64,000 bases of DNA, taken from contig CM046853.1 in assembly GCA_025617745.1 (NCBI GenBank), forward strand, positions 875,501 through 939,500. Direction: 5' to 3'. This DNA is from Heliocidaris erythrogramma (Eukaryota > Echinodermata > Echinoidea > Camarodonta > Echinometridae). The notes under the pieces are model-generated. The model was not told the DNA's origin. It saw only the letters and a program-made list of their open reading frames with translations, and did not search any database. A program made the position numbers and the translations under genes. Positions 59,261 through 64,000 of the stretch are shown here, piece by piece (the stretch's first letter is position 1; every line of letters begins with the position of its first letter).

Positions 59261-62200
59261 ATCTCCCTCACCCTCCTCATTCTTTCCCTTTCCCTCATCT
59301 TTTTGTCTTTTTAACATGTTACTATTTACTTTCTATTTCTTTGTATTATAACATTACTTTGGGATTACCCTCGATAAGCCTCTTTGGCTTTTGGTAATCA
59401 CTCCATATTCGATTATTATATATGTTGTTCTTTTTTCCTTATTGTCAATCGTCACAAAATGTATTTTTATCATGCTTGTAATTTGTTCTCGTTTGTATTT
59501 GTTCATGTTGTTTTTATCTTTTTAATTTGAATATGGAAATAAATGAAATGAAATAAAATGAAATGAATACATTATAATTCATTATCCAAGTATATAAAGG
59601 GCAGTGTAAAATTCCTGATATCAAAAGTAATCACACCCAGTGGCAAAATATCTTTCTCTACCAGTCACTGTAAGGATGATATGAGGTATTTAATTTTACC
59701 TTTTCATTCCGATGAGAACCGATCTTTATCTCATGTCACGTGGTCTATTCTTCCAAACACAATTCAACATCTGTCATTAGAAACCTCGGTCTTAACGGAC
59801 ACCTCCCAGCCTATACACAAAATAAGCAACATTTATTTGCTTTCTCTTTGGCGAAATAATGTGCATTTAGCATCTTACTTCATCAAAAATCTCCGTCAAC
59901 ATATCTTTTTTTTTCCACGAAGGAACATGAATTGCCAGTGCCTAAAATTTGAGACAAATAACATCTCTCATAATGTCTTATACTGGATCAATAATAGCAT
60001 TATGAACTAGATCTTTCAAATTGAGGCATAATGTAAAGCTCCGGCATTCATGTCTACATGAGGCAGTTTCAGCGTATAGATTTCACATTCGCTATACGTC
60101 AGGCGATGCATTCAAAGGAATGAATGAAAATTACTCTTAATTGTATTTTGGATGGGTACAGGTGTGTCCTTCTAGCCATGTTATGAAGACTATTGACTTT
60201 TAATTGCTTTATCACCTTTAGGTCTGTTACTATAAATGGGTTATATGGTGACCCTATGGGGAAAACTAATCAAGAAGATGGAGGGCATATCAAATTAACG
60301 TTAAAGCCCTTGTCGAGTGATGGCAGTAAGCCCAAAAATTTATTGTAAAAGTTCTGTTATCTCTTCTTCGTAAACAATAATACTATGCAGCCCTGACGAC
60401 TGCTTTTTGTAGTTGAAAAATATGAAATTAGTTCTTTTTCCTTCTATTTTCTTTGCTTGTTTGCTGGGTTGTTTGTTTTGTGGATAAATTTTTAGATGAT
60501 ACAATTTTGCCTATGAAACATAATACGTGATGACATTGTAATTCCTTGTTTTTATTATAGAGGTTAATACTTTACATGACCTTTGAGATATATTTATGTT
60601 CACTGAGTAGTGAGTATTTTTTTTTTGAAATATATATCTGCCGATATTCTACCCCTCATGTGATTGGGCGGCTAGTATGTGCGAAAGTGATGTAATAATT
60701 ATAGTCAGCCTTTCTGGATACACAATTCAACTAAGACAGCTTTCGCTGTGATACGTTCAACGTTAAAATGAAGGAATACACATCAGATTTCTATCAAAAC
60801 CTTACAATATCATCCTATGGTACAGGTACACATACCATCATCATCTCTCTTTATCTCTGTATCCAACCGCGTACAGTCAAATCAAAATAAAAGACTATCA
60901 ACAAAACTTCACTATCTATTTCAGCATGAATAATTCATTGAAGTTTAGGCGATTTTTTAGTTTGCCACTTCCCGTGAAACACTCAATGGTTATGAAATTT
61001 GAGCTTTTTGCAATGTACATAAATCCCATTTTGTAATGGAGAACGTGTTACATGGTATATCTTCATCTATTTAGAATGCAAAGCATTCCATTTTTTACTG
61101 AAAGTTGAGATGGAGTTTCCAATAGGTTTTCACTGGAGTGAATATTTCAATAATAAGAACATATAATCTCATTTTCACCACTCGTATGGTTAAAAGAAGT
61201 TAATGATTTTAGTTGATGATGTTTATCATGGTTCAATGAGACCATGTGTATAGGAAAGTTCTGTCAAAATGGAAATGTAAGCTTATTTTCTTTCAACATC
61301 ACCTTTATTCTTAACAAAAGGAAATACATAAATTCAAGGTTACTTGTGGTTCAGGACTATAACATTGAAAGACTTATATTGCAGAATATAACAAGACGTA
61401 AAATATACATAAATATACATAAAAAATTGTGTTTTTTTTTGCACTTATTTTTTTTGAGTGTGGATTCAGTAGATATTAAACCTATCATATCTTCTTTTCA
61501 ATTCACTACTATTATTATGCACATTTGAATTTGATGGTTTGACGTTTTAACGTTAAATGAAAAATGGTAAGTAACTGAATAAGATATCAAATTGTATATA
61601 CAAGCATGTATGTTAATACTCTTGGGAACTGAGGAAAAAATTAAGATGATAAAGTAGGAGAACTTGTAAGAAAAGTAAAAGAAAAGGGGAAAAGAAAAAG
61701 AATATTGAATGCAAATAAGTTTTCATGAGCCAAGATGTAATACATTTTGTATACACTTCACATACATGAAATGCTTCTTATTGATTAAAAACTTCAATAC
61801 TTGCAATTATTAATAAACAAGTCACATCTTTGTTCAAGATTTTTTTCGGTCACCATTATAAAGTGGTCTTCCATGTGCCCTGCAAAGAAATCATACGGAG
61901 TGAAAATGCAGAAGTTATTAAATTTTGAAAACAGTCATAATTACAAATTGTCCTCAGTGATTGTGCATTCTAAGACAAATACAAAATTGCATGCAAAGAG
62001 AGAATATGAATTACAAGTAGTGATGCGTATAGTGAATATAAATAACTGTTATCTAAATCAATGTTTTATCAGTAAATAATACTGACCTCTTTCGGTCTGC
62101 AAGGGAAAGATACCGAACAAAACACAAGAATAAGTGAGCATACTTTGTATCATAAATTAACTCCAGACAATATCACATTTGAGTTACCATCGACAGATGA

Positions 62201-62631
62201 ATGGCATATATTTCGGGTGGCTGATGAACTTCCGGGTCAATTCATTGCTATATTGTTAGTGTCATATCTCAAGCGATTGTAATTCTACTACTACAACCTA
62301 CTTGCAAGTGAAACAGAATGCTTCCCGAGATCCTTTACCTTGGGAATAAAAGGGTGTTATTCTCAGTCAAGTTTACCTCACTTAACTTCAGTTTGTATGA
62401 CTAGGGTTAAGCAAATGTGGAAGACTAGACATTGTGACCCAAATGCATTGAATGAGAGCTGGATGAGAGGATGAGCATCTATCTACGTGTCTGCTAGGGG
62501 ATGGACATTACAAGATCACAGTGATGTAGATCCAGGAACCTAGAAGCTAGGGAAGCATAGGGATTCTGCAGCATTCTCTGGTTATTTTCAGGCGCACTAA
62601 AGATAAATCATCAGCAAGTACATTGCAAAGT

Positions 62632-62709
62632 ACAGAGGGGGTTTTATCTTTCGGGGGATTTTCGGACTTTTGCCCCCTCTCCGGTCAGAAAATTCTGGAT
62701 CCGCCTCTG
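62632..62709 (-). mobile_element. hAT-like MITE remnant (copy 2)
   Basis: Same remnant as 18366-18443, carried in the duplicated segment. Confidence 0.5.
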
Positions 62710-64000
62710 GTGTAGCATGACTCTCTACTATTAGCACCCCAACGAATAGAAAAATCAATCCCAGTGCCTTGTGTAGATCTAGATAGCCATGTGTTTTAGT
62801 ATTTTGGTTTTTGTGTTTTTTAAATATAATATTGCATTACCGAAGTCATATGTTTATAAGGTATTTTGAATTTGTTTTCAATTTACATATATATGTAGAT
62901 GGGATTGCTATAAATTTGATCTTGAGTTGAATGAATGTGTTAATACATAATACATTATGTTACAGAGCATGGACCTGGGGAGCTGGGGTGCTACGGGAGT
63001 TGCTTGTCACATAAGTGAAAAGGACCCCTCAGCACCAAACTGAAAAGAATTATCTCAGGTTCCTTTTGCCGAGGGCAGTTTGCAATCAATCATTTTCTTT
63101 ATATTGCTTATCTCACCAACTGTGAGTAAGAATTCATTCAAATATATATAACGGGGAAATAAACATGGGTTATCATTTCAGTCAGCATATACATGTAATA
63201 GAGTTGGTTTTACATGCCAATCATTTTCATCATTCCATGTAATTCTTTATTCTACATCTGTATTTATCTTCGTCACATCATACCTTTTATATGCAATTCT
63301 CTGGCTTAGCGTCGTCTCTTAAGAGTTAGTGTCTGCAACACTGAATGTTATATAGTATATTGTGTCCATATTCTTTGACTTCACACAGCTCTTTTCTATT
63401 TACGGAAATAAATCGTGCTTGTATTTAGCAAGGATAGTGTCTCATGGATAATATATTGGTATGACATTTAGATAATGAAGGTTTATTATGTTTATTAAAA
63501 CCACTGCGTCGGAAACAAGATATTGAATTAATGGATATAAAAAAGATGTCTCATTAAAATACGGCACGGCCCAAGGGATACTGAACAAAATAATGTCTCC
63601 TTAAATTTACATACATTTACTATACTTACCTTCTTATGCAGCACTCACATTAAAAAGAATGCTCAATGAGCATGATCAGTCGATAAATATGTAATGTCTG
63701 TTTGTTCCAAAGACTATAAATATACTTTGTTTTTGTAAGAACATTTCTGATAAAAGTTTAAAAGCATCATTTGTTGGAAATTTTTAAGGTGAAGTGAGAT
63801 TTTTAGCATATCGAACCACAGGGTACTAGCTCGTGATTGAGATATAACCGACATCAATTCCATTTCTGAAGAAAGAACTTTTTGAAACTGTGCATGGTTT
63901 GATGTATGGTCTACCATATATCTTTCTATACTCAGTTTCTCCTGGTTCTCCAATATATCATACACGGTGTTCGATTTTTTTTAAATTGTAAATGATGCTC

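Larger units (their letters stand above)
58373..64000 (+). repeat. 5.6-kb duplicated segment, copy 2
   Basis: Starts at the first base after the gap and matches 14115-19736 to the end of the window. Compared with copy 1 it has one extra T near 58415, one fewer T near 58431, one extra GA unit near 58575, one extra A near 60486, a short complex change of net +5 near 60838, and one missing base each near 63507 and 63701. All noticed differences are indel-type. The complex change breaks an 87-codon frame open in copy 1 (16507-16770), which argues that frame is not a gene. Confidence 0.95.

Noticed and set aside
1-64000. LTR retroelements, Polintons or other virus-derived elements
   Set aside because: I looked for paired long direct repeats, protease, integrase, capsid or polymerase-B motifs and saw none.

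Overview
The window looks like gene-poor, AT-rich, repeat-dense DNA from a marine deuterostome, most likely an echinoderm and perhaps a sea urchin. The grounds are tRNA-headed SINEs with a GCGCTATATAAAT...(ATT)n tail, an I/Nimb-like LINE with a GCACGTTAAAGAACC motif in its 3' UTR, hAT-type MITEs ending in GGCGGATCCAGG, abundant (CT)n and poly(G) tracts, and repeats that begin with GCCTCCGCC. These are family resemblances from memory; no database search was run. I find no host protein-coding gene that I can defend. Every convincing coding signal belongs to a LINE.

Layout. 1-1.5 kb: a 5'-truncated LINE with an open RNase H ORF and a perfect target-site duplication. 1.5-14 kb: mostly unannotatable AT-rich sequence with a hAT remnant and three or four related SINEs (about 5.4-6.5 kb). 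14.1-19.7 kb: first copy of a 5.6-kb segment that returns almost unchanged at 58.4-64.0 kb. 22.2-22.7 kb: a long-TIR, T2/Kolobok-like MITE. 27.7-28.6 kb: a CA microsatellite split by an L1/Tx1-like LINE fragment and by a small inverted-repeat element. 29.1-30.8 kb: a 39-bp minisatellite split by a 1,165-bp transposon full of GACCACG/GGGGTC motifs. 32.6-34.8 kb: a long-TIR MITE, a GCCTCCGCC-bounded element with 170-bp tandem units, and a hAT MITE. 37 kb: a minus-strand SINE. 39,928-40,427: a 500-N gap. 41.9-49.35 kb: the richest region. It holds a reverse-strand GCCTCCGCC element carrying a 1,534-bp transposon with a 9-bp duplication, which itself carries a hAT MITE with an 8-bp duplication. 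Next come a tandem array with an RFX-type X-box in each unit, a pogo-like element, a 1,354-bp element with 13-bp TIRs set in degenerate telomere-like sequence, and a perfect 54-bp palindrome. 53.9-57.1 kb: a TA-target MITE and a Tc1/mariner element carrying a LINE fragment. 57,873-58,372: a second 500-N gap, followed directly by the repeated 5.6-kb segment.

The main interpretive points are two. First, the 58.4-64.0 kb segment is probably an assembly duplication: it starts exactly at a gap, and I noticed only a few small indels against 14.1-19.7 kb and no substitutions. Second, three tandem arrays (33.8-34.4, 43.6-45.6 and 46.1-47.0 kb) have related 145-170-bp units and carry dense candidate transcription-factor sites, AGGTCA direct repeats in two of them and X-boxes in the third. 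That is the most interesting biology here. No LTR element, Polinton, other virus-like element or CRISPR array was seen.
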